Positions 63,709 through 64,000 of a stretch of 64,000 nucleotides of DNA are shown piece after piece. The position numbers and the translations under genes are program-made. Below the pieces are notes generated by a model. The model made no database searches, was not told the DNA's origin, and saw only the letters and a program-made list of their open reading frames with translations. Each line of letters opens with the position of its first letter. The first letter of the stretch is position 1. Source of the stretch: Bacteroidales bacterium (GTDB taxonomy: Bacteria; Bacteroidota; Bacteroidia; Bacteroidales; F082); NCBI GenBank assembly GCA_015491905.1, contig WGGC01000094.1, forward strand, positions 1 to 64,000. The letters run 5' to 3'.

Positions 63709-64000
63709 ATGCAAAAACAACTCATTGAATGTGTCCCCAATTTTAGTGAAGGCCGGGATATGACAATAATAAAACAAATTACGGATGAAATAGAAAAGGT
63801 TGAAGGTGTAAAGCTCCTGGATGTTGATCCTGGAGCAGCAACTAACAGAACTGTAGTAACATTTGTTGGCTCACCTGATGAAGTTATAGAAGCTGCTTAT
63901 CATGCAATAAAAAAGGCATCTGAAATAATTGACATGAAACATCATCATGGAGAACATCCAAGGTTTGGGGCAACAGATGTTTGTCCGTTGGTGCCTGTTT
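63709..64000 (+). CDS. ftcD: Glutamate formimidoyltransferase, 5' part
   Basis: Only the first 97 codons are present; the gene is cut by the window edge. The start MQKQLIECVPNFSEGRD is the signature of formiminotransferase, followed by LLDVDPGAATNRTVVTFVG and HHGEHPRFGATDVCPLVPV, which contains the catalytic-loop His residues. It transfers the formimino group from formiminoglutamate to tetrahydrofolate. Its pairing with hutI shows that histidine is degraded through the folate-linked route. Confidence 0.93.
   Translation, partial: MQKQLIECVPNFSEGRDMTIIKQITDEIEKVEGVKLLDVDPGAATNRTVVTFVGSPDEVIEAAYHAIKKASEIIDMKHHHGEHPRFGATDVCPLVPV

Overview
The window is chromosomal DNA from a low-G+C member of the Bacteroidota, most likely an anaerobic or microaerophilic Bacteroidales/Marinilabiliales-type bacterium. 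Support comes from phylum-typical genes (gliding-motility lipoprotein GldH beside the RicT/PSP1 protein, DUF4290 before murA, a cytochrome b558-type succinate dehydrogenase/fumarate reductase in the order C-A-B, several SurA-like isomerases beside guaB) and from promoters: many operon starts carry the Bacteroidota -7 box TAnnTTTG, and Shine-Dalgarno sites are inconspicuous. A homodimeric pyruvate:ferredoxin oxidoreductase, fumarate reductase-type complex and predicted superoxide reductase suggest fermentative or anaerobic life with oxygen defence. I cannot name a genus.

Layout. 0.1-10 kb: a dihydroorotate-dehydrogenase-like gene divergent from nifJ, an Xaa-Pro aminopeptidase, then sdh/frdCAB. 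10-15.2 kb: holB, ricT, gldH and a class A penicillin-binding protein. 15.3-18.2 kb: a large TPR-PAS-PAS sensor histidine kinase with no adjacent response regulator. 18.2-22.1 kb: sugar-nucleotide genes (WbpE-like aminotransferase, WbpD-like acyltransferase, galE, rfbB). 22.3-27.3 kb: a lone rpmB, an unusual tandem adenylate kinase next to hpt, purE, DUF4290 and murA. 27.5-31 kb: grpE-dnaJ, an ABC ATPase without a permease gene, and an unrecognised Cys-rich protein. 31-37 kb (minus strand): guaB followed by three periplasmic-folding genes. 37-44.5 kb: a G+C-rich structured non-coding element, priA, an FtsB-like protein, and a CBS protein / outer-membrane barrel / TPR cluster. 44.7-44.9 kb: tRNA-Leu(UAA) and tRNA-Gly(GCC). 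45-55 kb: mutS, a TrmH-family methyltransferase, a barrel-OmpA-TPR outer-membrane protein, panB, an RluA-type pseudouridine synthase, a hemolysin III-family protein, a nitrilase-family amidase and a superoxide-reductase-like protein. 55-64 kb: murB, purB, rlmD-like, a large FAD/Fe-S dehydrogenase, and the start of a histidine-degradation operon (hutI, ftcD cut by the window end).

Most of the window is core chromosome; I see no phage, insertion sequence, CRISPR array or defence island. The observations that stand out are: (i) an adenylate kinase made of two domains in which the second has lysine at two normally invariant aspartates; (ii) a structured element of about 225 bp and about 54% G+C in its core, with 10-bp terminal inverted repeats, in the guaB-priA gap; (iii) a repeated start-region sequence around TATAAACATATGAAA upstream of purE and of the superoxide reductase gene, accompanied by palindromes; and (iv) a MurA with Asp in place of the fosfomycin-target Cys. 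None is a proven new system. All are readings by eye, with no alignments, HMM searches or folding programs run.
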